Shown one piece after another: positions 33,531 through 45,625 of a DNA stretch of 64,000 nt. Source of the stretch: Russula earlei (lineage: Eukaryota > Basidiomycota > Agaricomycetes > Russulales > Russulaceae). The stretch's first letter is position 1; each line of letters opens with the position of its first letter. Under the pieces are notes generated by a model. It made no database searches. It was not told the DNA's origin and saw only the letters and a list, made by a program, of their open reading frames with translations. A program made the translations under genes and the position numbers. The DNA lies in NCBI GenBank assembly GCA_025769875.1, contig JAGFNK010000013.1:62001-126000 (forward strand). Direction: 5' to 3'.

Positions 33531-35241
33531 ATGTCACTCCTCGCTCCCATCATCTGTGATAACGGTACAGGCTACTCGAAAGTAGGGTACGCGCCGTCCT
33601 GACGCCTAACCCTCCATCGAATTCTGATCTCATCCCAGGTTTGCAGGCAATTCAGATCCTTCTTTGTTAGTCCAGCGCGCCCGACTGGTATGAGCGCTGC
33701 TCCTTTGCTGATCTGAACTCCCAGCGTTTTCCCAACCGCCATCGCGACCAGAGGATCCGCCGCTCAATCAAGCAGATCGGGACCCGCGGTACCAGCAAAG
33801 CCCGGTCATCTCGCTTCGAAGCGCGGGGTCGAGGACCTCGATTTCTTCATTGGCGACGAGGCGCTTGCCAATGCCAAGACGCCGGGATATGGTGTCTACT
33901 ACCCGATCCGCCATGGCCAGATCGACAACTGGGACTACATGGAGCGTTATTGGGAACAGACGATCTTCAAATACCTCCGTGCGGAGCCGGAGGACCATTA
34001 CTTCCTCCTGGTCAGCACGATACCTGTTCGTTTTGGTGCCCATCGACTCACCTTCTCCCTTCCCTCTCCCCTCGATCCGGCGCCATCGGTTCGCATAGAC
34101 CGAACCTCCACTGAACCCCCCCGAGAACCGCGAGCAAACGGCTGAGATCTTTTTCGAGTCGTTCAACATCCAAGGGCTTTACATCGCCGTCCAAGCCGTG
34201 CTAGCCCTCGCCGCGTCTTGGTCCTCGAACCGCGTCACGGATCGCACGCTCACCGGCACGGTCATCGACTCGGGCGACGGCGTCACCCACGTCATACCCT
34301 GCGCCGAGGGCTACGTGATCGGCAGCGCCATCAAGCACATCCCGATCGCCGGGCGAGACCTCACGCAGTTCGTGCTCAACCTGATGCGAGAGCGCGGCGA
34401 GATGGCGCAGGTGCCGCCTGAGGACCAGCTGAAGGTTGCCGGGAAGGTGAAGGAAAACTACACGTACGTGTGCCAAGACATCGTCAAAGAGTTCAGAAAG
34501 TACGATGCGGAGCCATACAAGTATTTCGAGCGGTACGACGGCGAGCATTCGGTGACCGGCCGCGTACGATCGCGCCTCTAATACTCCATCCCGTGGCTCA
34601 CTTTCGCTTTCGTCCTCGCAGCAATACTCGCTGGACGTTGGGTACGAGCGCTTCCTCGCCCCGGAAATATTCTTCAATCCAGAAATCTACTCGTCCGACT
34701 TCTTGACGCCCCTCCCCGAAATCGTCGATAGCACCATTCAGGCATCGCCAATTGACGTTCGTCGAGGCTTGTACAAGGTCCGTTCCCGAAAATGTCTCCT
34801 CTTTGTTGCTATGTTCAAAACATCATTTTCACGTAGAACATCGTGCTTTCGGGTGGATCGACAATGTTCCAGCATTTCGGTCAGCGGCTGAAGCGCGATC
34901 TGAAACTACTCGTCGACCGCCGACTAGAAGCGAGCGTCATCTCAAGTGGAAGCGCGCTGAAGGTTGGCGCGCACAACCTGTTGACTTCGTTTCACTAATC
35001 ATGTTATGACAGTCGTCCGGTGTTGAGGTCGATGTCATTAGCCACAAACGCCAGAGATATGCAGTATGGTTCGGTGGTTCCCTTCTTGCATCCCTCGTAA
35101 GTGGATCGCTGCAACAGTGCAAATGGTGACTGATGCCTGTTAAAGCCCGAGTTCTACTCGTCTTGTCATACCAAGGCACAGTATGATGAGATTGGGCCGA
35201 GTATCGGACGTCGCTACAAGATCTTCGGCAGCGCGACTTAG
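33531..35241 (+). CDS. ARP3: actin-related protein 3 (Arp2/3 complex)
   Basis: Arp3 is a core subunit of the Arp2/3 complex, which starts branched actin filaments at sites of endocytosis. The start [19 protein letters not shown] matches the conserved Arp3 N-terminus and its nucleotide-binding loop. It is followed by [131 protein letters not shown] and the end [19 protein letters not shown]. About eight GT-AG introns join with no frame break. The length of roughly 430 residues is standard. It lies 80 bases downstream of ATG17 on the same strand. Confidence 0.95.
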
Positions 35242-35380
35242 AAGCATTCAGCTTGTACTTACTACCGAGCTACTCATGAGCAGAATGTTAAATTACGTGA
35301 CGACGATGAGAGCTTGTGAATTCCACATTCTCGGTATCCGAACGAAGTCATAGTTACAACAGCGGGAAACAAAGGCGTGG

Positions 35381-36635
35381 CTATTGGATGAGTATCATCC
35401 ATGCCAAAATGAAGTAGAACAACCTGTCCGACCACATCAGCAGGGAGGTAACTCACGAGACGCTGAATTTACGTACAGCAGTGGATAAACGGCAAGCAGA
35501 ATGCGCTGGGGCTCTATTTTCGTCCCATCGAGGAAATTGGCTGAAGCTGTACACACAAGGAGTAAATATCAATGTGTCGCCGGAGGGGAACAAGACTTGG
35601 GCTCACCCCATATACACCAGGCCCAGGCAAGAATGGCCAGGGGAGCACGAACATAGATGATACGAACAAAGCAAGAGACAAGGGCAGCGATGTTTAACGG
35701 AGCCACGCAGTACCCAAGAGCACACAGCCCTTGAAAGAACGACCTGAAAGGCTTTCTTCAGAAAGAAGAGCTCAAAACGACGCTGAGATGGAAACCTTAC
35801 ACTCGACCGCCGAGAAGCTGAGAAGGAGGCATTGAGGGTAAACTTATCCTGATCACAAGCACGACCAATCCGGAGCTGCTCACCTTGGCCTGAATCGTCA
35901 CCACCAACGAGCCGACACACACGATCACGATCACGGACGTGAAAACGCCTAGTGACTGGTCCTTCGGAGCCTGTGCGTTGACCGGCGTGATCAGCGAGTC
36001 AGGATGCGATGAGAAAAAAGGGGGACACTGACATTGACGCTGAGGAGGATGCCCAACATCAGGCATAAGATGAGCGGTCCCCAAAGGTCCCAGTCTCTGC
36101 AAAAAAAATAAAATCGTATCCTCGCCGTGTGGGGGACGATTGAAGGCAAGGGGAGGGGGGGGGGGGCAACAAACCTGAGAACCTCTCTTCCTGCGCCTTT
36201 CCGTATAGGATACAGCACCTGGACCAGCTTGTTGTATATTGAAAACAGATCGCGGCCCTGCGTATGCGTTAGCCAGAAGCCAGCCGAGAACCGAGATGGT
36301 GAACGTACGATCGTCGCGGTGACAGGCTCGTCGAGGGTATCTATCCCGCCGTAACTGGCGAGGGATGCCTTTGAAGTAAGCAAAAAAAAGGAATGGGCGC
36401 GGCGTGGGGGGATCCCGGACGCGTACCGCGTCTCGACCTGCACCCCGCCAAAACTTTGGCGTGTCGAGCTCCTCGGAGGTGCGTTGGCCGGGGCGTTGAT
36501 GCTCCCGGATAGGACGCCCGGAGGTGGGACGCCCGGCGACGCCAGATTTTTTTGTGGCGCGCGTCCTTTGCCCTTGTCCGGTGTGGCGAGGAGGGGCGTG
36601 CCAGCGCCGAAGCCGGGGATGTCCTCATCGTTCAG

Positions 36636-36668
<33 letters not shown>

Positions 36669-36854
36669 ATCTTTCGAAAAGAGAGTGTGAGGTTCCGATC
36701 GAGGACCGCTCTCGCTGAGCCACGGACCTGCTTGGATGTACTTGGCCGTGGCCGATTGGGGAGTGGACGCCATCATCATCGAGAGGGTAGCAGCAGTCTG
36801 CCAGCGCTTGTCGCTTGTCGAGCTTAGGCGGGGAAATGCCGGCACTTCAGGCAT
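35381..36854 (-). CDS. YIP4: Yip1-domain Golgi membrane protein (YIPF6/Yip4)
   Basis: Yip proteins help Rab GTPases and vesicle traffic between ER and Golgi. The N-terminus is cytosolic and acidic ([20 protein letters not shown]) and leads to [14 protein letters not shown] and [19 protein letters not shown]. The conserved Yip1 core begins at [20 protein letters not shown]. Further membrane spans are [38 protein letters not shown] and [19 protein letters not shown] before the stop at 35381. This five-span topology is that of YIPF6-type members. About six introns join in phase, and the acidic run is encoded by GAC/GTC-like repeats. The gene shares a short promoter region with the divergent RPT2. 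Confidence 0.9.
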
Positions 36855-36967
36855 GCTTAGTCATCATAAGACTGACGCGTCGCGCCAGGGTTGTTGCACC
36901 GCACACAACTTGAAGCACTCCCGCATCCTTTCCGCCTATCCCTTCGTGCACACACAAAGCGTTGTAA

Positions 36968-38584
<1,617 letters not shown>

Positions 38585-38707
38585 TATTTTGCATACACTA
38601 GTCGTTTTTCAATAATTTAATGTCTTGTCACCGTTGGTGTCGGTGTCGATGGATCCGGAGCCTGAAACATGTGAATTGATTGAAACCGGTTTTAACCCGG
38701 CGAGAGA

Positions 38708-38736
38708 CTCTCTCTCTCTCACATCCCCCCACCACA
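38708..38736 (+). promoter_or_regulatory. CT-repeat leader before citrate synthase
   Basis: A (CT)n tract followed by a C run and ACCACA lies directly upstream of the ATG at 38737. Pyrimidine-rich leaders of this kind are common ahead of strongly expressed fungal genes. The context ACAATGG is a good start context. Confidence 0.5.
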
Positions 38737-41283
38737 ATGGGCCGTCCAGCGGATAGTAACGGCACCAACGACGAGACACTTACCGTTCGCGATAACCGCA
38801 CGGGGAAGACATACACCATCCCGTACGTCACTTTCTGTCACTTTATGCCCGGGCGGGAAGGGGGGTTTTCCAGCGGTGAGGACTGAGACGAAAGCCGGTG
38901 TCCCTCGTGTCCGTACAGGATCAAGGACAACGCGGTATCGGCGACGGCGTTCAAGGCGATCTCCGCCCCGCTCAGGCCGGGCGAGCGGGCGGAGAACGAG
39001 ACGCCCAAGGGGCTGCGCGTGTCCGACCGGGGGTTCCTGAACACGGCGGTGATCCAGAGCGAGATCACGTACATAGACGGCGAGGCGGGCGTGCTGCGCT
39101 ACCGCGGCTACCCGATCGAGCAGCTGGCGCTGCGCTCGACGCACCTCGAGACGGCGTACCTGCTCATATACGGTACGCTGCCCGCCGAGCGGCAGCTCAG
39201 GCGGTTCGAGAGCGAGGTCATGTCGCACAGCTTTGTGCACGCGGACGCGGAGAATTTTTTTTCGCTCGTTCAGGTGCGTCCCGCCGCGAGCACGTCCCCC
39301 TCTCTGGGAGACATGCAGTGCGTGCATGCGTTCGGCGCGGGCGCTGATTTCTGGGGATCGTTTCCCCCCGCCTGCTTGCTTAGGTATGATGCGCACCCGA
39401 TGGCGATCCTCACGAGCGCATTCTCGTACCTTGGGTCGTATTACGGCGAAGCCAACCCCTCCTTGCAAGGCACGTGTCCCCCTTCTTTCATACTTTTCTC
39501 GCGACGTGACGGAACCGCCCAACCGCCTTCCTCTCCCGGTGTAGGCCAGAAGCTCTTCACGCAAGGCGACCGGACCTCACTAGCAAACATGGACAGGCAG
39601 ATCTTCAGGATCATCGGGAAGGCCACATCGCTCGCGGCGTACGTGCGCATACGGTGCACCCACCTCTTGGGGCTGAGCTGGTTATAGGATGGCCTATCGC
39701 GTCCGCCAGGGCCGCGAAGTTTGTCACCCCGCCGGCGGGGCTCTCGTATACCGGACAGTGCGTCACCGCCTCGCCCCGCTCTGCCTCACAGCCCACGACG
39801 TGTTTCGCCAGCAGGTTCCTGTACCAGATGGATCACCTCGGCCAGGAGAACTACAAGCCTTCTCCCGTGCTCGAAAAGGCGCTGGACATTCTGTTCCTTC
39901 TGCACGCCGATCACGAACTCAACGCGAGCTGTACCACGGTACTTCAGACGGGCAGTTCGCTGGTGGACCCGTATTCTGCTGTCGCGTCAGTGGTTTCTGA
40001 GACACTCTGAACGTCTTGTGTGGGAAATCTGACATGAGATTCGATGCGCTGAACAGGGCTGGATGCGCATCGTTATAGTGAGCATCGCCCGTGTGACGCT
40101 GCGAGATGCCGGGCTGACATTGTCTCTTGTTTTCAGTGGTCCTCTCCACGGTGCGCAAGAAAGCGCGTCGTATGATCCATGTCTGTTGACTGGACAACCA
40201 GGGGGTGCCAACGAGGCGGTGATTCGAATGCTGATCACCATCGGCAGGCGAGCGGTTTGTTCCCTTTGCAGGTTGTTTTCGGTGAATAAGTTTGGACAGC
40301 CCCGAGAATGTTCCTGCATTCCTGGAAGCGGTGAAACGAAGGGAAAGGGTGCTCTCAGGATTTGGTCACCGGCGAGCGTCTCGAACGGATTGGCTTTTTC
40401 TAGTTGCAGCTAATGGGTTGCTTGCAGAGTATACAAAACGTCCGACCCACGGTCTTTCATCATTAGAAAAACAGCAGACGATGTTTTCAAAGAGTGAGGA
40501 GTAAGTAAGGTGGGCGTGGGATGTGGCTCTGAATATGGATTGACAGGACCGGAAAGGACGAGCTGCTCGAGACGGCCATGGCGCTTCATGACGCGGCGAT
40601 CAAAGACGAATACTTTGTGCAGCGTCGACTGGCTCCAAATGTAGATTTTTGGTATGTGACATCCATCCACTCCGTCCTTTCTCGGCCGTTCACTTGCTTC
40701 TTCTAGGAGGTAAGCACGCCATGCCTCTCACTTCCATTATCGAAGCCGATTATTGTGACGTGCAGCGGTTTAATCTACCGAGCGATGGGTGAGTCGCCTC
40801 GCCTCGCCTCGCCTCGCCTCACCCATCGTCCTGATGCCCATTTACCGCAAACAAGGCTTCCCGCTCGACTTTTTCCCTGTTCTCTTTGCTGTCCCACGCG
40901 TCGTCGGCTGGTTGGCCCACTGGCGACAGGCATGTTCTTCCAACCATAACCCTCTCGCCTTGGCCGAATCTTTTCCCCCAGATGATGCTTCAAGACGGTG
41001 GCGTCAAAATCTGGCGCCCACGCCAGGTGAGAGTATGTGGCCACACGGCCACTCTCCTACTTACAATTGCGCCAGATTTACGTTGGGTCAGGGAAGGCGT
41101 GATTATGTTCCCGTCGGGGAAAGGCTGGTTGTTGAGGGTTTGAAAGCTGAGCCATTGCCCGTCGCCCATTCGGGGTGGGTGACCGTCTCGTTTGATCTGC
41201 CACCTCCAGCCTTGACGCTGAACGCTTGCAGAATGAGCAAACGGACTGTGCTCGCCGAATTCACGGGAAAGAGCAAGCTGTAG
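38737..41283 (+). CDS. citrate synthase with C-terminal SKL (peroxisomal type)
   Basis: The enzyme condenses oxaloacetate and acetyl-CoA. Conserved blocks are [134 protein letters not shown], and [17 protein letters not shown]. Catalytic His and Asp residues are in place. The protein starts [12 protein letters not shown] with no mitochondrial presequence and ends EFTGKSKL, a PTS1 peroxisomal signal, so it likely serves the glyoxylate cycle. Splicing is unusual: four introns begin with GC (39470, 40248, 40372 and 40930), and a 3-base exon (40707-40709) completes [11 protein letters not shown]. One extra base at 39717-39718 separates QGRE from [14 protein letters not shown] similar offset near 41085-41088 could instead be alternative splicing. 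Confidence 0.93.
40795..40819. repeat. pentanucleotide microsatellite (CGCCT)5 in a citrate synthase intron
   Basis: Five perfect CGCCT units begin six bases into the intron whose donor is at 40789. The repeat does not touch coding sequence. Confidence 0.9.
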
Positions 41284-41502
41284 GGTAAGGGTTACATACA
41301 TTATGAGCAAATAGCCCGAAATCAAACCGATGCTTCCATCCGTTTGTCGGTCCGGTCCTTCGTATGAGATGAGAAAAGGTTGCAATCATTCCCTCCTCGT
41401 TATTTATCCGCTTCGCTCTATGGTGCTCACCTTTGCCTGGCCCCCTTTCCCCCCTTCCCTCCCTTCCCCTCCCCCCTTCGGTGGTGTCCATGCTGTAACA
41501 GA

Positions 41503-42516
41503 ATGCTCATAGCGCTCGCTTCCGCCGCCCTCCTTTCCATCCTGCACAGCCCTGCAGTCCGCGCCGGTTTTTCCGTCCAGTCGCCCGTTTTCACTCAGGT
41601 ACCTTTCACTGCTCACCTTGGCGAATGGCCTCTCTTTTCTTGCTGTCCGCACTCGTTGACCATGAACGTTTAATCCTTCCTTGACACCGTTTCTTCCGGA
41701 TGTCTTCATCGTGGCGAATCGTTCTGTCCACACACAGTGCGCTACCGTTCACTTCTCATGGGACGACACGATGGGCCCGTACGACGTCCTCATTGCGAAT
41801 CAGAGCGATCCATGCGGATACGCTGTGTGAGTAACGAAGAATCATACGTATCCGCGCGCAACGGGCTCACTTAGCTCAACTATTAACTTCATCATCACCT
41901 CTCCCTTCGTGCCGTCGACCGCTGCATTTCGTTTCTTAGCGGGGACCTAGGCCAACTCACGAACAACTCCGTCTCATGGAACGTGTCTATTCCCGCAGGC
42001 TGGATTGTCCTCATCTCGGTCGAAGACGGCTTCACCGACGAAGCCTGGTCTGAGCCGGTACGCGTCCTTCCAATACAATAAAAATCTTTCCTTGATTGTG
42101 CGACCCCCCCAACAACAACAACCCTCTCCCCCCCTCTCGGTTTCCTTTTTCAGATACAAGTGCAACCGAGCAACGATGTCAGTTGCCTGTCGCCCGAACT
42201 AGCTGCGCTTGCCGCAATAAACGACGCCGAGTTCTCGTCAGTTTGTTTCATCCAAATCGCTTCCTACCACACTTTCCCCATTCCATCTCACTGACGCTCC
42301 TTCATCTCCTTTCCCCCCCCCTCCCGCAGCGACGGCGTACTGACAGCGACAGCTACGCAGAGTCTCGCGTCAACCAGCAGCGGCGTCGCCAAAGCTGGCG
42401 CGAGCCCTACAGGCAGCCTCGGCAACGCGGCCTCTTCTGCCCGTCAAGCGCCTTCGCTGGCCGCACTTCTCGGCGCGATCAGTGTCGTCGCATCGGCCTT
42501 CTTCGCGATGTGTTGA
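41503..42516 (+). CDS. second Kre9-like GPI-anchored secreted protein
   Basis: The ATG at 41503 opens a signal peptide (MLIALASAALLSILHSPAV, cleavage near VRA). The mature part shows the same fold as the gene at 1284-2318: an early Cys with CATVHFSWDDTMGPYDVLI, then SDPCGYAVGDLGQLTNNSVS, WNVSIPAGWIVLISVEDG, DEAWSEPIQVQPSNDVSCL. A Ser/Ala/Thr-rich stretch follows, and the C-terminus is hydrophobic (LLGAISVVASAFFAM), ending in Cys before the stop, which suits a GPI signal. Five exons join with GT-AG introns. About 190-200 residues are predicted. It should reside at the cell surface, but the exact role is not known. Confidence 0.75.
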
Positions 42517-42950
42517 AGTTTTTTGTTCTTCACTTACGCAATCGTTTCGCAAAGGCGTAGATGGAACGCCTTTTGGGCACACCCCTTCCTTCTCTCTTCA
42601 CGTAATGCATGATGTATATACCTCACGTTTGCCCCTTTTAATTTTTTTTTTTTCCCTTTTCAGTGCCATCGGTTAGTATCTCTGGACATTATTTGGTATG
42701 ACGCAGGTCGAGAAGGCAGACGGCTTTGCGCGTGAACGTTGACGGATGCCCGGTGGACACTCGATTGGACTGTTTTTTCTTATCATTACGACGTCTCATT
42801 CAGATCAGAAATATTTTATCTATATCACTTTATGGGTGGATCAAGTCGACTCGAAACTCCACTTGTCCTCGGCTGCCAACTGCGATCATAAACAAGTCCA
42901 GGTCACATAATTCAACCAAGCGAGTCATGCGTGGGCACCGCGGGCGGCTG
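42517..42950. other. convergent intergenic region
   Basis: This lies between the 3' ends of the GPI protein gene and the APH-like kinase gene. It contains a T run at 42643-42652 and no gene that I can support. Confidence 0.5.
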
Positions 42951-44830
42951 TCACGCGATTGGGGTGGGAGGGACGGAATACCGAGGGGTTGCGGGTACGG
43001 AGTATCGGTATAGCTTACGATTCCAACCAAACGTGACGGGCGAGTCGTTCATCGGACTCTCTGGTGCCGACGGCGCGAGCGAGAGCACGCCGGAACCCGT
43101 CGTGAGTAGCGACATGCGCGCCGCGCGGCCTGCGAGCGTCTGCGGATCGAGAAGCTTGCGCAAGCCATCGACGTCTTCCTCTCCTGGAAGCGTGGCTAGT
43201 CTACACCACCACCACCACCACCCACTTGAAGTCAGCGAAAAAAAAAAAAAAGGGGCGTACGGCGGATGACAGAAAAAAAAAAAAAAAAAAAGTGCGCACA
43301 TGCTTTGCAGAGTAGGCAGCACCAGGAAGCCATCGCGGAACGCGTCGTATTCGGCCACCTCGTCCAGAGCGTGGCGAGTGTCGTCCGCGTCGACCGCACG
43401 AGCAAAGACCGGGTCGTTCGCCACCGCCTCGCGGAAGACGCTGCGGAGCCGTTGCTTGCATGCGTCGTCATCCCCTGCGAGCGAGGGCAAGAGCCAGTAC
43501 GGCGTGCGCGCACAGCGCCACCGTGGCCGGACGGACGCGGACTGCCAGTCGATGAGCGCCAGCTAGGGTAGTGCGTCGTTCTGGCGATGAGATTTTTTTT
43601 TTTATTAAAAGAAAAAGAAAAAGAGCGACGTACGATGCGCGTGGGATCGTCTGGCGCGACGATGACGTTCTTCGGCCCAAGCTCGTGCAAATCGAGCGCG
43701 TACCTCGCGAGTTCTGGGTCGGCACTGTCCAGGCCGTCGCAGCGACGGACGAGTTCGATGAGGAGCGTGACGGCACGCTCGACGATGGCCTGTGTCTCGG
43801 CCAGGAGCGCTTGGTACTCCGCTCCTGCGGGGGCACCCTGGGTGAAGAGCGCGCGGGTCGCGGCGCGCTCGCGCTCGGCACAGGCGAGAAAGTATGCACG
43901 GGCCGTTGGAAAGGGGCCGCGGTCGATCGAGAGTGCAGTGCGGCCCTCGATGTAGAAGCACGGGTGGGTGAGCGGGCCGAGGGGCGGAAGATCCGGAGAG
44001 GACGGCGGCTGGGACGGGGCAGACGGGTCGTGTGGTTGAGGGAGGACGATGGACCCGATGGCCGGGAAGGAGACGTGCGACAAATCGACCATGAATCGCG
44101 CGAGCTGCGATACCAACGAGTCCTGCGACTCGGCGGGGAGGTCCTCGAAGATCGTATCGAGACGAACGCCAGCGACCTGCACGCACCCAAACAAAGGGGG
44201 GCATACGTCATTCGGACGCCAAAAAAAAATGGGGCACGAGAAGGAAGCAAGATCGTACCTTCTCGATGAGCATGTGTGGTCCCAGGGCATGGGATTGATC
44301 GAGGTCATAGGCCAAGGTTTTTGGCACAGGGATCGACGTCCGTTCGCGGACCCACTGCATCGTCGCGATCTGCTCGCGACAAGGAAAGAAGAGCGGGGGG
44401 GGGGGGGGAGGAGGCAGTTTCGTCATTTGCTCATCGAATGCCTAGAAATGTACGGACCTCCGATTCCATGATAGCCGTGGGCATATGCGAGTCGGCGACG
44501 CGGGCGATGAGATGATGGCCGTCCTGCATGGCGACGGCGAACGTCTAGAGAGAGGGCAGATTTATTTTTAATCGTGAGCGCGGACCATCCCTAGATTGAG
44601 CGACGCGATAGTTTGCTTGCCCTGCTCAGCGGGTCTATGAGGAAACGATTCGCATGCATTTTAGCGGGCCCCCCTCGGGGGCGAGAGAGGAGAGGAGAAA
44701 GGGGGACGCAATCACCTCTCCCGATGACATCGATCGACTCTACCGAGCGTCCGAGCGTCCGTTCGACCGTGCGACCGAGCGTCTCGAGCTCGTCATCGCG
44801 AGGAAGGATGAGGGTCGGAACGGCGAGCAT
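42951..44830 (-). CDS. aminoglycoside phosphotransferase (APH)-like kinase-fold protein
   Basis: The exon series from the ATG at 44830 reads LILPRDDELETLGRTVER, then TFAVAMQDGHHLIARVADS, VATMQWVRERTSIPVPKTLA, HMLIEKVAGVRLDTIFEDL and LVSQLARFMVDLSHVSFPAI. The catalytic region is LDLHELGPKNVIVAPDDPT, followed by ALIDWQSASVRPATVALCA. This is the APH/choline-kinase-like layout common in expanded fungal families of unknown substrate. In the loop, His-Glu-x-Gly-x-x-Asn replaces the usual His-x-Asp-x-x-x-x-Asn, so activity is uncertain, while the metal-binding IDW is present. One intron holds two T tracts of 14 and 18 bases on the sense strand. The end at 42951 is the first in-frame stop of the last exon. 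Confidence 0.75.
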
Positions 44831-45084
44831 TTCTTTTACCTCGAGGGATCTGTGACGATGGCGACTAGAGTCAAGAAACAGGGCGGGGGGGAAAGAGGGG
44901 GAGGGAGGATGAGGGAAGGAGCTCGAGGCGAGGGCATGGGCAGGGTTTTAGAGGGCACGGCGGGTCAGGCGGTGAGGCAGGCAGGCACATGTGGGGAAAG
45001 GGAAAAGGGAAACGGTGAGGGTCTTTCACACCGGGGAACACCGGTCCGATCATTGTGCTCCCCCTCGACCCTCGCCAGCCAGCC

Positions 45085-45496
45085 ATGTCCACCAACGACA
45101 GCCACGATTGGCATAAAATGTGAGGTCACGTAAACAAACATCAAACTATGCCCTGTCGTTTCGTCGTTTAACTTTGTAAAAAGATCCGTCCGCATCCCAT
45201 TTGCCAACCCGAAGCACGCCTCCATCGCGAAGCAGGTCATCGAGGTCGATCGAGAGCTCCAGCCACATGCCGTCAGACGTCAACTCGCGCTGGAGGGTGA
45301 TATCTTGGTTGCGTACGTCGCGTCATAATCACGCCCCCACTCCTCTTGCCGTTGATTCGTGCGACGCAGGACATTTTACACGCTAACAATCCGACTCGCG
45401 CGTCTTACCCTCAACTCGTTCCTGGAAAACGTCGACCTCGTTGTCCGCACGATCAGCCAGTTTGCCGACGACGCAGAGCAGCGGTCAGCGTCATAG
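45085..45496 (+). CDS. PCC1: EKC/KEOPS complex subunit Pcc1
   Basis: Pcc1 dimerises the KEOPS complex, which makes the t6A37 modification of tRNAs that read ANN codons. Three exons give about 105 residues: MSTNDSHDWHKI, then SVRIPFANPKHASIAKQVIE with VDRELQPHAVRRQLALEGD, then TFYTLTIRLARLTLNSFLEN with VDLVVRTISQFADD. The Ile-Pro-Phe strand, the Glu/Pro-rich turn and the final helix match the family, and the length is typical. Both introns are GT-AG. The gene is convergent with the PA2G4-like gene, with 129 bases between the stop codons. Confidence 0.88.
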
Positions 45497-45625
45497 TCAT
45501 ATTTTATTCACCCACGTGGCCAATCTATGGCGCCGTCGTATCCTCTTACACCACTCCTATTCGATGTACCACCCATCCGTTCTTCTTTCCTTCTCTCACG
45601 CCCGCTCCCAGAAACATCTTCATGA

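Noticed and set aside
41081..41100. Frameshift near the citrate synthase C-terminus
   Set aside because: It may be one more extra base, but splicing to the acceptor at 41091 also gives an open frame ([11 protein letters not shown]). I did not count it.
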